Assembly: GCA_964544955.1 (NCBI GenBank)
Contig: CAZJEB010000004.1
Span: 1-64,000 of the forward strand
Direction of reading: 5' to 3'
Source of the DNA: JAAZPT01 sp964544955
Lineage (GTDB): Bacteria > Bacillota > Clostridia > Christensenellales > Aristaeellaceae
DNA: 64,000 bases
A program made the position numbers and the translations under genes. The notes below the pieces were generated by a model that was given only the letters and a program-made list of their open reading frames with translations, was not told where the DNA came from and made no database searches. How positions within the stretch are numbered: the stretch's first letter is position 1; each line of letters starts with the position of its first letter. Below, one piece after another: positions 50,243-58,569 of this stretch.

Positions 50243-50850
50243 GGGCACTTTTGTTAAAGGATTTTTATCGCTTTAAAACAAGCATGTTGCTTATAGGTGC
50301 ATTAACGGTTTATTTGGCAGCATTTAGTAAAGGGGTAAAGGTTACACCAAACACGGGTGTGATTTTGCTTGTTGGCTTAGCGGTAAATAGTTATGGCTAT
50401 GAGGATGGCTGGAGTAAGTATTGTAAGGCTTTGCCTTTTAGCGATAATAAATTGGTGTATAGCCGTTACTTGTTTCCAATGGTGTTGCTTGTGGGGTCAT
50501 CACTTTTGCATTTGGTTGTAAGCGTGCTAAGCCTTGCGGTGCGTGGCCAAGCAATTATGCTTAACTTGAGGGCTTTGGAGTTGCTTGTTGCATGGGCTGT
50601 TGTCTTTATTATGATGGCGGTAACAAATCCATTGTTTTTTGGAACAAATAGCGAAAATGCAAGGGCTATTATAAGCGTTTTAGCGTTGCTATCAATTACA
50701 CTAATAGTGCTGCTTTTTGAGGGCATGCAAGTTGTTGTAAACTTTTTGACAATTAATTATATGTGGCTTGTTGTGGGTATAGTGGGGTTGCTTGTGTTAA
50801 GCGTGTATGTATCAAAACGCTTGTATGTAATGAGGAAAAAGCGTAGCTGA
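50239..50850 (+). CDS. ABC-2 type permease, first of two
   Basis: 203 residues with six membrane helices. MRALLLKDFYRFKTSMLLIG is the amphipathic start of ABC2_membrane_5-type permeases; YEDGWSKYCKALPFSDNKLV follows helix two, the typical W-x-x-Y/F-x-x-x-L-P loop. Its start overlaps the ATPase stop by 4 bases. Confidence 0.85.
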   Translation: MRALLLKDFYRFKTSMLLIGALTVYLAAFSKGVKVTPNTGVILLVGLAVNSYGYEDGWSKYCKALPFSDNKLVYSRYLFPMVLLVGSSLLHLVVSVLSLAVRGQAIMLNLRALELLVAWAVVFIMMAVTNPLFFGTNSENARAIISVLALLSITLIVLLFEGMQVVVNFLTINYMWLVVGIVGLLVLSVYVSKRLYVMRKKRS

Positions 50851-50861
50851 TGGAGGGGAAT

Positions 50862-51488
50862 ATGAAAGCTTTAATATTAAAGGATTTTTTTACATTAAGG
50901 GCTAATATAGCTATTATTTTTGCCATGCTTGTTGCCTTTGCAGTGGGAACAAAAAGTGGTGAAATTACAATAAACTATGGCATGTTAATGCTATCTGTAA
51001 TAATTATGAATACATTTAGTTATGATGAAAAAAATAAATGGAGTAATTACGCAATAGCTTTGCCTTATGGAGATAAAAGGATAGTTTTAAGTAGGTATGT
51101 TGCGGGGATAATGCTTATAGTAATAGGGGCGGTAGTTCATTTTGTGGTAAGCGTTATAAGCCTAACAGTTAAGGGTTTAGAGGTTAATATAATGCTTAGG
51201 TTGTTGGAAGTAGGGGTTATATCTGCTTTTTCATTGCTTATGATAAGTATAAATATACCAATATTTGTAAGGTTTAATAGTGAGAAGGGAGTACTGTATA
51301 TTGCGGTGTTTATGGCCATGGTGGCCATGGGCTTTAGCGTGGTTGTTGAGAAATATGCAATTAATGTAATGCAATTTTTAGGAAGTGGCTATGCGGCTTA
51401 TGTGGCTGTTGGCGTGATTGTTGGGCTGGTGCTAGCTAGTGCAATGCTATCGGTGAAGCTGTTTAAACAAAAGAAGAAAATTGCATAA
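50862..51488 (+). CDS. ABC-2 type permease, second of two
   Basis: 208 residues from ATG 50862 (TGGAGGGG before it; an ATG at 50850 overlaps that site). MKALILKDFFTLRANIAIIF and KNKWSNYAIALPYGDKRIVL show it is a paralogue of the gene before. The two probably form a heterodimer. Exported substrate unknown; operons of this kind respond to peptide or lipid-II binding antibiotics. Confidence 0.85.
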   Translation: MKALILKDFFTLRANIAIIFAMLVAFAVGTKSGEITINYGMLMLSVIIMNTFSYDEKNKWSNYAIALPYGDKRIVLSRYVAGIMLIVIGAVVHFVVSVISLTVKGLEVNIMLRLLEVGVISAFSLLMISINIPIFVRFNSEKGVLYIAVFMAMVAMGFSVVVEKYAINVMQFLGSGYAAYVAVGVIVGLVLASAMLSVKLFKQKKKIA

Positions 51489-51562
51489 ACGATAGAGATG
51501 GGTCAAGGGGGTTTGGAGAGTGGCGGTGTAGAATTTTTGTGAGTTTCTTGGCTTTTCGCTCT

Positions 51563-51838
51563 TTGGTATGAGGTATGAGGTATGAGGTGTGGAACAAACT
51601 CCTACGGAGTTTGTATTGTATGAATTTATACCGAGGAATGAACGAGTAAGGGTGAAGCCCTTACAATGTGAATGGTGCTTGCGAGAAAACACAAAAAGTG
51701 GGGTCAAGGGACAAGTCCCTTGCGGGGTTGAGAGGGGCAGAGCCCCCGGAAAAACAAGGCGATAGCCTTAAGCTTTGCTAAAAGATAGCAAACGGGAGCG
51801 TTGAGCGACAATGTTTGCGAGGTGGCATAGAAACATAG
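51563..51838 (+). repeat. Dispersed multi-hairpin repeat, copy 4 (most complete)
   Basis: Heptamers at 51566-51588, hairpin CAAACTCC/GGAGTTTG at 51595-51613, GTAAGGG/CCCTTAC near 51646-51664 (perfect), CAAGGGAC/GTCCCTTG at 51705-51722, GGGGC-AGA-GCCCC, AAGGC-GATA-GCCTT, TTTGCTA/TAGCAAA and the overlapping GCAAAC...GTTTGC. The last two stems share bases, so only one can form at a time. Two stems carry compensating changes against copy 1. Confidence 0.85.
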
Positions 51839-51902
51839 CTTTTGTTAAAGATGTTATTAACTATTTAAAAAGCCTATGTTTTTAAGCGATTACCTTTCTT
51901 CC

Positions 51903-51990
51903 CCCACATTTTCAATATACCATACAGCAAATTTAAAAAGGGCAATTTTGCCCTTTTTATTATGGTGTGTAATAGGCTTGTTAAAAGTAT
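51903..51990 (+). terminator. Repeat-associated terminator module, copy 3
   Basis: CCCACATTTTCAATATACCA, then AAAAAGGGCAATTTTGCCC and TTTTTATTATGG. Perfect hairpin AAAAAGGGCAA/TTGCCCTTTTT. It follows copy 4 at the same distance as copy 1 is followed by its module. Confidence 0.7.
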
Positions 51991-52031
51991 TTTAAAGCAT
52001 TTGAATTTTTTTATAACCCAGCTATTAAAAT

Positions 52032-52063
52032 AAAAAAGAACTTGCATATACAAGTTCTTTTTT
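52032..52063. terminator. Bidirectional terminator before the ClbS-like gene
   Basis: AAAAAAGAACTTG, six-base loop, CAAGTTCTTTTTT. It terminates the minus-strand operon that ends at 52070. Confidence 0.85.
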
Positions 52064-52069
52064 AGTGTA

Positions 52070-52603
52070 TCATCCGCAATTCTTTATATGAGCCTTTATT
52101 TTTGTTATAGCCCATGTGTAGTGGCTGGCAGTAGCGCTTACAAAGTAGGCTCCAAGGCTTGTTGTGCCTGTCCATTTAAAATGCTTTTTTGTAAATAATT
52201 CATCATCATTAAAGGTATTTAATAATGCCATAACATCATTGTGGCTAGTTTTAAACATAGCTAAAGCTTCTAAATAAGGGGTGCTTTGGTGGATTTGCCA
52301 AAATACCATGTTTAAATCGCCATAGTTTTTCCAGTTGTAGGGTAGGGGTAAAAAGGGAACGATATCATCGCTACTTAAGTTGCTGTTTACAAAGTTAATA
52401 AGCATTTTGTGCCATTCATAAAGGTGAACTAGTATATCCCTTATATTTTTGTCCCTTGCCCAATGGGCTTCCTTTTTTGAGGGGTCAAAACAAAAAGGGG
52501 TGTTAAAGGCTTTTTCGTCAATGCTGCTTATAAGCTCTAAAAGCTTGTTGTAGTTACTGTTTGCCTCGGTTATAAGCTGGGGCTTGCTTGTTGCTCTTGG
52601 CAT
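52070..52603 (-). CDS. ClbS/DfsB family protein
   Basis: 177 residues, four-helix bundle of the DinB type. SKPQLITEANSNYNKLLELI, AHWARDKNIRDILVHLYEWH and TLGAYF-like TSLGAYFVSATASHYTWAI are the family signatures. ClbS protects against colibactin by hydrolysing its cyclopropane; most relatives have no known substrate. Last gene of the minus-strand group that starts with the ArsR-like regulator; 8 bases after the MGMT-like gene. Confidence 0.8.
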   Translation of the reverse strand: MPRATSKPQLITEANSNYNKLLELISSIDEKAFNTPFCFDPSKKEAHWARDKNIRDILVHLYEWHKMLINFVNSNLSSDDIVPFLPLPYNWKNYGDLNMVFWQIHQSTPYLEALAMFKTSHNDVMALLNTFNDDELFTKKHFKWTGTTSLGAYFVSATASHYTWAITKIKAHIKNCG

Positions 52604-52611
52604 ATAAACCT

Positions 52612-53082
52612 CTATTCAAGCTCTATTAAGCTTTTTTCATAATCCTCAACAAAGTAGCGTATGTTTGTTCTGCCCTTGCTGTATAGCTTGTGCCCCTCGG
52701 CAATTAATTTTTCCTTGTGGGCCTCTATGCCACCAGGGTATTTGGGGTTAAGCTCCCCGTCCTTCCTAAGCACTCGCCAATAAGGGGTGGGGTCGTTAGC
52801 CCTTTCCTCACTTGCATGGGCGGCTATGTTTATAAATATGCCAGCGGTTAAAGGGCATGTAAAGTGCGCTCCATGAGCTTTTGCTAAATAGGCACGTATT
52901 TTTTCGGCAGTTATAAGTTTGCCCTCGGGCACTTTCCTTATAACTTCATCGTAGGCTATGGGTGGGGCTATAAGCATTTCCGTTCCACCATATACCTTTA
53001 TGGATTTTGGGTCGGTTAATGTAATAATTTTGGGCATATCCTTGCTTTCGTTAAGCTGTACATTAAAGCTTTTTCTTGCCAT
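52612..53082 (-). CDS. MGMT-like (alkyltransferase-type) protein
   Basis: 156 residues. KLITAEKIRAYLAKAHGAHF and PYWRVLRKDGELNPKYPGGI with EAHKEKLIAEGH resemble the DNA-binding domain of O6-alkylguanine methyltransferases, but the PCHRV active-site Cys motif is absent; the region reads DPTPYWRVLR. It therefore resembles alkyltransferase-like proteins, which mark alkylated DNA for repair rather than repair it. Between SdpI-like and ClbS-like genes. Confidence 0.7.
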   Translation of the reverse strand: MARKSFNVQLNESKDMPKIITLTDPKSIKVYGGTEMLIAPPIAYDEVIRKVPEGKLITAEKIRAYLAKAHGAHFTCPLTAGIFINIAAHASEERANDPTPYWRVLRKDGELNPKYPGGIEAHKEKLIAEGHKLYSKGRTNIRYFVEDYEKSLIELE

Positions 53083-53096
53083 AAATCCTCCTAAAT

Positions 53097-53756
53097 TTAT
53101 TTATTGTTTTCAGGCTCGCTTGTATTGTTCCCTTTAGTTTTTCTGTATAACAAATAGGAGTAAACTATGGGCGCTAATATGGAAACAAATACTGGGGCTA
53201 AAAATAAATATTTGCTTTTAATAAATACGTTTATTAATAATATTATACCAGCAATTATCCAAATTTTACCACCAAATTTATGGGTTTTGTCCCAGTTTTC
53301 ATCACTATCCAGGGTCCAAGGCAGTTTTATACCCATAGTATAGTTACGCTTAACCTTGGGTAAAAATATACCCATAACTAAGTAAATAAGGGCAACAAAA
53401 ACCATTACAATTGTGGATATAGGCACATCCTTGCCCAAGGCTTTTGTGTATATTAATAGGGATAAACCTACGGATAAGCCAGGGCATAACCAAAGGCTAA
53501 TTGCTTTAAGGGCAGGGCTGTAGTTTTTGCGCTTGGGGTCTGTGTTTAAGGCAAAGGAAACTAAAAGGGTAAAACCAGCCATCATAAGGGGTAAACCGAA
53601 TACTCCAAAATTTTTGGAGGAGTAACCATCCACCTCGCCTTTAAAGTTAAAATGGCTTGGCATTTGCTCGGGAAGTTTATCGTATATAGCTAAGCCTATA
53701 AGTATAGGTATAAGGCATACTATTATTGGTAAAATTAATTTAGAGTATTTTTTCAT
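53097..53756 (-). CDS. SdpI/DUF1648 family membrane protein, third of three
   Basis: 219 residues. DUF1648 start IGLAIYDKLPEQMPSHFNFK, then helices, then the SdpI core PKVKRNYTMGIKLPWTLDSD, ENWDKTHKFGGKIWIIAGII. SdpI of Bacillus gives immunity to the toxin SdpC and holds the repressor SdpR at the membrane. The sequence resembles the other two copies closely. 8 bases separate it from the next upstream gene. Confidence 0.9.
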   Translation of the reverse strand: MKKYSKLILPIIVCLIPILIGLAIYDKLPEQMPSHFNFKGEVDGYSSKNFGVFGLPLMMAGFTLLVSFALNTDPKRKNYSPALKAISLWLCPGLSVGLSLLIYTKALGKDVPISTIVMVFVALIYLVMGIFLPKVKRNYTMGIKLPWTLDSDENWDKTHKFGGKIWIIAGIILLINVFIKSKYLFLAPVFVSILAPIVYSYLLYRKTKGNNTSEPENNK

Positions 53757-53764
53757 AGATCCTC

Positions 53765-54412
53765 CTATTTAGTGCCGTCGTTGCCTTTTTTATAAAGCAT
53801 AAAGGAGTATACAGCAGGCACAAGGGTAATTACCACCATTATAATTACAAAAAGCACTAAGCTTCTAAAAAATGTGTTTAATGCAAGGGCTATTCCACCA
53901 ACTATCCATAGCTTAGATGCAAGCTTGTGGGTCATATCCCAGTTATAATCATTATCCATAGTCCAAGGTAATTTTATACCCATTGTGTAGTTGCGCTTTG
54001 TTTTGGGCATGTATATTCCAAAGGTTAATATCATGGCACCTAAAAATATAAAAATGTATCTGTTTATATCATCATTGTTGCCTAAAGCCTTTGAATAGCT
54101 TATTAAGCTTATAAATATGCTGCTTATAGGCAATACTAATAAGGATATTTTTTTCATTGCTGGTGTAAAGTTTTTGCGCTTGGGGTCGGTATTAATAACA
54201 AAGGCCATAAGCATGTTCAATAATGCCATTGCTATGGGGAATGCAAACACAAAAACGGTTTTTTGAGTGTAACCATTTACTTGTCCATCAAAACCAAAGC
54301 GTGTTGGAATATTGTCAGGTAATTTATTATAGTATATTATACCAAAAATTATGGGAAGTAGGCATAGTATTGTGCCAATAATAACAACTTTATTTTTCAA
54401 TAGGTTTTTCAT
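53765..54412 (-). CDS. SdpI/DUF1648 family membrane protein, second of three
   Basis: 215 residues from ATG 54412 (AAGGAG 7 bases upstream; ATG 54418 lies too close to it). IIYYNKLPDNIPTRFGFDGQ, PKTKRNYTMGIKLPWTMDND and YNWDMTHKLASKLWIVGGI are the same landmarks as in the other copies. Its start overlaps the end of the first SdpI-like gene. Confidence 0.9.
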   Translation of the reverse strand: MKNLLKNKVVIIGTILCLLPIIFGIIYYNKLPDNIPTRFGFDGQVNGYTQKTVFVFAFPIAMALLNMLMAFVINTDPKRKNFTPAMKKISLLVLPISSIFISLISYSKALGNNDDINRYIFIFLGAMILTFGIYMPKTKRNYTMGIKLPWTMDNDYNWDMTHKLASKLWIVGGIALALNTFFRSLVLFVIIMVVITLVPAVYSFMLYKKGNDGTK

Positions 54413-55040
54413 TTTCATTCTCCTTTTTGTAAATTAAGTAGGAATATACTGCGGGGCTTATAAACATAATAGCCAAAACTACTGCGCCAAGCACCCTTAA
54501 GTTAAATAAGCTAAGTATTATAAAAAGTATTCCCCCAGCAACAAATAAAAAGCCAGCCATACGGTGGGTTTTGTTCCAGTTGTTTTCATTATCAAGGGTC
54601 CAAGGCAGCTTAAAGCCTGCATAATAGTTCTTTTTAAACTTGGGCATATAGTTGCCTATAACAATTAATATAAAGCCTATTCCCACATATATGTACTTGT
54701 TTGGGTCTATTATGGTGCTGTTTAACCTTAGCAATAAAAACACAAATATAAATAGGCTAACAAGGGGTATTATCCACTCCAAAAGCCTTATAACAACCTT
54801 GGGCTGCCTTTGCATAAGGGGTGTATTGTGTACCATGAAATGTATGGATAAATTAACCACAGCCAATATTAATGGTAAGCTAATTAGCATTACAGCCTTA
54901 GGGGCATAGCCTTCAATATTGCCCACAAAATCATATTTGTTTGGTAACGCATCAGGGAAGCTATTATACATTACTAAGCCTACAAACAAGGGTATAAGGC
55001 ATATAATTGTGGATATTATAAGGGTTTTATATTTTTTCAT
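54390..55040 (-). CDS. SdpI/DUF1648 family membrane protein, first of three
   Basis: 217 residues from ATG 55040 (AAGGAGG about 9 bases upstream); a longer open frame inside the regulator gene is not used. VMYNSFPDALPNKYDFVGNI, PKFKKNYYAGFKLPWTLDNE and NNWNKTHRMAGFLFVAGGIL show the family. It is the most divergent of the three: YYAGF replaces YTMGI. Its start overlaps the regulator gene by 14 bases, as in sdpR-sdpI pairs. Confidence 0.9.
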   Translation of the reverse strand: MKKYKTLIISTIICLIPLFVGLVMYNSFPDALPNKYDFVGNIEGYAPKAVMLISLPLILAVVNLSIHFMVHNTPLMQRQPKVVIRLLEWIIPLVSLFIFVFLLLRLNSTIIDPNKYIYVGIGFILIVIGNYMPKFKKNYYAGFKLPWTLDNENNWNKTHRMAGFLFVAGGILFIILSLFNLRVLGAVVLAIMFISPAVYSYLIYKKENENEKPIEK

Positions 55041-55335
55041 CCTTGCTTCCTCCTTGTTCAATGTTTTCATCTTTATCCCCTCCAAATTGTGATAACCATA
55101 GCATAAGTTCCTCAAAAACAGATGTATTAAGCTCGTATATAACAAAGTTTTTGTGCTTGGTTTCCCTCACCAAATCACATTTTTTTAGTTGGCTTAGGTG
55201 GTAGGATATTGTTGCCCCCGTCATGTCAAACTGGGCAGCAATATCCCCAGCGCTCATGCTCCCCCCACGCAACAACATAAGTATTTTGCGCCTTGCAGGG
55301 TCTGCCAAGGCCTTAAATGTATCCTGAAAGCCCAA
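55027..55335 (-). CDS. ArsR-family regulator, SdpR-like
   Basis: 102 residues. FQDTFKALADPARRKILMLL, then SMSAGDIAAQFDMTGATISY, HLSQLKKCDLVRETKHKNFV is a typical ArsR winged helix; there is no metal-binding Cys, so a protein or membrane signal rather than a metal is likely. The overlap with an SdpI-like gene mirrors sdpRI of Bacillus, where SdpI sequesters SdpR when toxin is present. Two matching operators and a promoter lie just upstream. Confidence 0.9.
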   Translation of the reverse strand: MGFQDTFKALADPARRKILMLLRGGSMSAGDIAAQFDMTGATISYHLSQLKKCDLVRETKHKNFVIYELNTSVFEELMLWLSQFGGDKDENIEQGGSKDEKI

Positions 55336-55355
55336 ACCATCACCTCCAACAAATT

Positions 55356-55379
55356 CTATTTAGATATATTTCTAAATAG
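55356..55379. promoter_or_regulatory. Operator 1 of the SdpR-like regulator
   Basis: CTATTTAGA, six bases, TCTAAATAG: perfect nine-base arms. It adjoins the -10 box on the downstream side, so binding would block initiation. Confidence 0.75.
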
Positions 55380-55408
55380 ATTGTAATATATGGTTGTTGG
55401 AATGTCAA
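55380..55408 (-). promoter_or_regulatory. Promoter of the SdpR/SdpI-like operon
   Basis: Minus strand TTGACA (55403-55408), 17 bases, TACAAT (55380-55385), lying between two operators. Confidence 0.75.
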
Positions 55409-55412
55409 TAAG

Positions 55413-55434
55413 TATTTAGATAGTTTTCTAAATA
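55413..55434. promoter_or_regulatory. Operator 2 of the SdpR-like regulator
   Basis: TATTTAGA, six bases, TCTAAATA, with the same arms and spacer length as operator 1. Centres are 56 bases apart. It lies 4 bases beyond the -35 box. Confidence 0.75.
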
Positions 55435-55451
55435 GATTTTAGAGGGTGATA

Positions 55452-55490
55452 TAAAAAATAACATAAAGCCCTATATAAGGGCTTTATGTT
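55452..55490 (-). terminator. Terminator of the EcsC-like gene
   Basis: Minus strand AACATAAAGCCCT, loop TATAT, AGGGCTTTATGTT, then ATTTTTTAT. Thirteen-base perfect arms; the stop codon lies at its edge. Confidence 0.85.
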
Positions 55491-56391
55491 ATTCGTTTTG
55501 TTTTGAACTGTTTGTATAATTATAACCGTGGTATTCTTCGTTTGGGGTTTCTTCAACAATATCCTCAAAGGATAATTTACCCAAGCCTAAATCTTCCATA
55601 GTTTCTTCAACTACTTCATCAATAACTTCTTCGCTTACATTTTCGTCAATATCTTCAGCAATATCTTCAACAACATCTTCAAGAGTATCTTCACTTATTT
55701 CAAAGTTAACTTCAATATCATCATCTTCTTCGTTGTTAACAACAAATGTGTTTTTAGCCGTGTTTGCAATAGTGCTTGTTGCAGCTACGTCAATTGCACC
55801 ACCAACAACTCCACTTACAATAGGTATTGCTTTTGCAAGGTTTAAAATACCCTTTGTACCAGCTTTTGTAATTAGCCTAAAACCAACCATTTTGTTTATT
55901 TTAATAAAAATTGCTCCAGGTATTTTACTCATTAATTTTTGGGTGATTTTAGAAGTGATTTTTAAACCTACTACTTTAAAGGCCTCAGCTAATGATAAGC
56001 CAATTAAGCATAAATATGTTAAAGTTTTTACTTGTTCACTTTCTACGTCATATCCACGCATTGAGGCTATTACAGTTATCATTCTTATTTGAAAAAATGT
56101 TACACCTGCAATATTGGCTGGCAATGCAACTGGTAATGTTATAAGCCCACCAATGTTGGATACAAAGCCTGTACCACCACATAATATCAATTGAGCATTT
56201 ACAAACGCATCAATAGCTTTTTCTACGTCCTTGTGTTGTTTTATATATTCGTCTGCAATTTTTTTAGCAGATTTTTCAAAACCAAGTATGTTTACTTTGT
56301 TTGATCCACCAATTGCTAATTTGTAGCTGTTTTCTAAAAAAGCCATTATTTGTTCTTGAATAACGCCTCCAAAATCAACTTTTTCGGCCAT
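55489..56391 (-). CDS. EcsC family protein with acidic tail
   Basis: 300 residues. Residues about 60-215 hold the EcsC core: YIKQHKDVEKAIDAFVNAQL, GLITLPVALPANIAGVTFFQ, RMITVIASMRGYDVESEQVK and PIVSGVVGGAIDVAATSTIA, with amphipathic or membrane helices. The last 80 residues are extremely acidic (DDDIEVNFEISEDTLEDVVE and more), probably disordered. EcsC proteins associate with ABC transporters in Bacillus; their activity is unknown. Recent work places some relatives in vesicle or membrane processes, but I cannot judge here. Single gene. Confidence 0.8.
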   Translation of the reverse strand: MAEKVDFGGVIQEQIMAFLENSYKLAIGGSNKVNILGFEKSAKKIADEYIKQHKDVEKAIDAFVNAQLILCGGTGFVSNIGGLITLPVALPANIAGVTFFQIRMITVIASMRGYDVESEQVKTLTYLCLIGLSLAEAFKVVGLKITSKITQKLMSKIPGAIFIKINKMVGFRLITKAGTKGILNLAKAIPIVSGVVGGAIDVAATSTIANTAKNTFVVNNEEDDDIEVNFEISEDTLEDVVEDIAEDIDENVSEEVIDEVVEETMEDLGLGKLSFEDIVEETPNEEYHGYNYTNSSKQNE

Positions 56392-56490
56392 AGTATGTAC
56401 CTCTTTCTACGCATTTTAATAATTATAACAAAGCTTTAAAAAAATGTACACAAAAAATTGATTTATAAATTTTGAATTGAAGGGAGTTTG

Positions 56491-56595
56491 CTATAAATTA
56501 AGTTTTTTCTTTATATATTCCTCATATTCTAAGGGTATGCCTATATCGTAATTTTTATAGTGGTGCCAAAATTTGCCTGTGAAACAATAATCCCT
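56491..56595 (-). pseudogene. C-terminal remnant of an unknown gene
   Basis: Directly after the MGT stop codon, in the same frame, 34 codons read RDYCFTGKFWHHYKNYDIGI and PLEYEEYIKKKLNL before TAG. The phrase looks like a genuine protein end with a conserved-looking W-H-H-Y, not random sequence, but it has no start. It may be what remains of a neighbouring gene after a deletion. Confidence 0.3.
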
Positions 56596-57766
56596 TTACC
56601 TTTCCTTAACTCCGCCTATCACTTCCAAAAACTCCCTTGCCTTTTCTGCGCCACCGCTATTTTTAAAACTGGTGGATATTTCCTTTGCGGCATTTTTATA
56701 TTTTGTGTTGCTTAAAAGCTCGTTTACTCCCTTTAATATATCCTCTTTTGTGGCAGATTTTAACATAAGCCCTGCGCCTAATTCCTCAGTTCTTATAGCC
56801 ACAGCACCTTGCTCGGGGTTTTGGGGGTAAAGCAATATGGGCACCTCAAAATATAAGGCCTCCGATGCGGAATTCATGCCACAATGGCTAATAAAAACAT
56901 CAGCTATGGATAATGCTGCCATTTGGTCAACACGCTTATATATCTGTATGTTGCTTGGTAAATTATTGCTGTTAAGCTCGTTTGCACCTAAGGCTATAAT
57001 AACTTGGTAATTTGTATTGCCTAAAGCTTCTATACAATCCTCATAAAACGTGGGATTGTTAACAATAGTACCTAAGGATATATAAACGGTTTTATTTTCT
57101 GTTTTTTCTATAGGTGTTTCAATAGGCCTAATAGCAGGGCCTACAAAACAGTATTTATTAGAAAATGTATCTGCATAAGGTTGAAAATATTTTGATGTGT
57201 ATACAATTGTGTTTGTAAAATTATCGTTTTGAACAATGTCTAAAGCATTATTAACCATATAACCCTTTGCTTGCAAGCGTTTCATTTGCTTTTTAATTTT
57301 GGGCAAGGATATAATCATTTTTAGCAAATCTATAAAGCTATGCTTCATATATTTTGCAGAGTTTTTATTAAAGGCAAAGGTTGTTGTGGAGCATACAAAG
57401 GGTATGCCATATTTAATTGCCACAAGTTTGCCCCAATAGGCAACGGAGTCGGCAACGATTATATCTGGCCTAATTTCACCAATTTTTATTTGCAACATTT
57501 CATCTAAGGCAAGGCTTGCACTTACAAGCAATTCTGTTGCAAAGGCAATGTCTTTGCCTATTTTTTTCGCCATCCCCTTCGCTTTCCATGTTAATGGGAT
57601 AATCATCACAGGGTATAAAATGCGCCCCTGCTTTTTCAATTTTATCCTTAAAGGCATTAAATGAAAAATAATATACTTCGTGGCCATTATTAGTCATAGC
57701 CTTAACTACTTCAAGGCTTGGGTTGGTGTGACCGTAAGCAGGTATGCAAAACCACGCAATTTTCAT
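56596..57766 (-). pseudogene. MGT-family glycosyltransferase interrupted by a frameshift
   Basis: The N-terminal part (ATG 57766, MKIAWFCIPAYGHTNPSLEV) and the C-terminal part (through KIGKDIAFATELLVSASLAL, IIVADSVAYWGKLVAIKYGI, TVYISLGTIVNNPTFYEDCI and ISHCGMNSASEALYFEVPIL) are one UGT/MGT enzyme in two frames. They would join if the run of seven A (57561-57567, T on the plus strand) had six. Intact MGT enzymes transfer glucose from UDP-glucose to macrolides or flavonoids. The Asp/His start region AYGHTNP and the donor loop HCGMNSASE are intact, so the break is recent, an assembly error, or phase variation at the homopolymer. Confidence 0.8.
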
Positions 57767-57840
57767 ATAATTACTCCTTTATTAATCGTTATGGGGATTT
57801 TATAAATTAAAAATTTGTTCGTTTTATTGAAAAGGGTATA

Positions 57841-58569
57841 TTATTCCATACTATCCATCTTACGTTTAAAAGCATATATTGCCAATGCAACAAACAGTAT
57901 AGCATAGCCTAAAACCCAATACATATCGGGGAAAATGATTTCCCCTTTTAGGGCGTTCCTTGCAACGTTTACACAGTGGGCAAAGGGCAATAAATTTGCT
58001 ATGGTTTTAAAAGCGCCACCTACTAAATCTAAATCAAACCATGCCCCAGAAAGCCAAGCAGTAAGGTTTGTAAGCAATGCGCCCAACAGGCCTGAAACTT
58101 GCTTTTCGTTTAATAAGCTACCGCCCAATAAGCCTATGCCAATAAATATAAAGGCTGCTGGTATAAGGCTTAATATTGAGTAAATTACATTTATGTTAAA
58201 CTGTAAGCCCAAAATAATGGCAGTTACATAACAAATAATAGTTTGCATAATGCTTATGGGCAAAAGGGGTAAAATATAGCCTACAATATAGTCCTTCGCC
58301 TCCATGGGTGATGTAAACAACCTCATTGTAAAGGAGCTTGTTCTATCCTTAGCTACAAGCATACCAGAAAATAGGGATATAAATGCCAAGCCAAATACTG
58401 CAATACCCGGGGTAAGCTTGTTAATATTAAAAATATCAACGGGAATATTGTTGTTAATTACGGTCATAAGCAAAAGTACAATTATAGGGAAACCTATACC
58501 AAAGCCCAAATTAAGCTTATCCCTTAATATTTCTTTAAAATTTCTTTTGGCAAAAACTATGCTTTTCAT
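57841..58569 (-). CDS. ABC-2 type permease
   Basis: 242 residues, six helices. MKSIVFAKRNFKEILRDKLN is the usual amphipathic start; FTMRLFTSPMEAKDYIVGYI is the conserved cytoplasmic loop; NLLPFAHCVNVARNALKGE precedes the last helix. DrrB/NodJ-like exporter of drugs or polysaccharide. Its ATG overlaps the ATPase stop by one base. Confidence 0.9.
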   Translation of the reverse strand: MKSIVFAKRNFKEILRDKLNLGFGIGFPIIVLLLMTVINNNIPVDIFNINKLTPGIAVFGLAFISLFSGMLVAKDRTSSFTMRLFTSPMEAKDYIVGYILPLLPISIMQTIICYVTAIILGLQFNINVIYSILSLIPAAFIFIGIGLLGGSLLNEKQVSGLLGALLTNLTAWLSGAWFDLDLVGGAFKTIANLLPFAHCVNVARNALKGEIIFPDMYWVLGYAILFVALAIYAFKRKMDSME

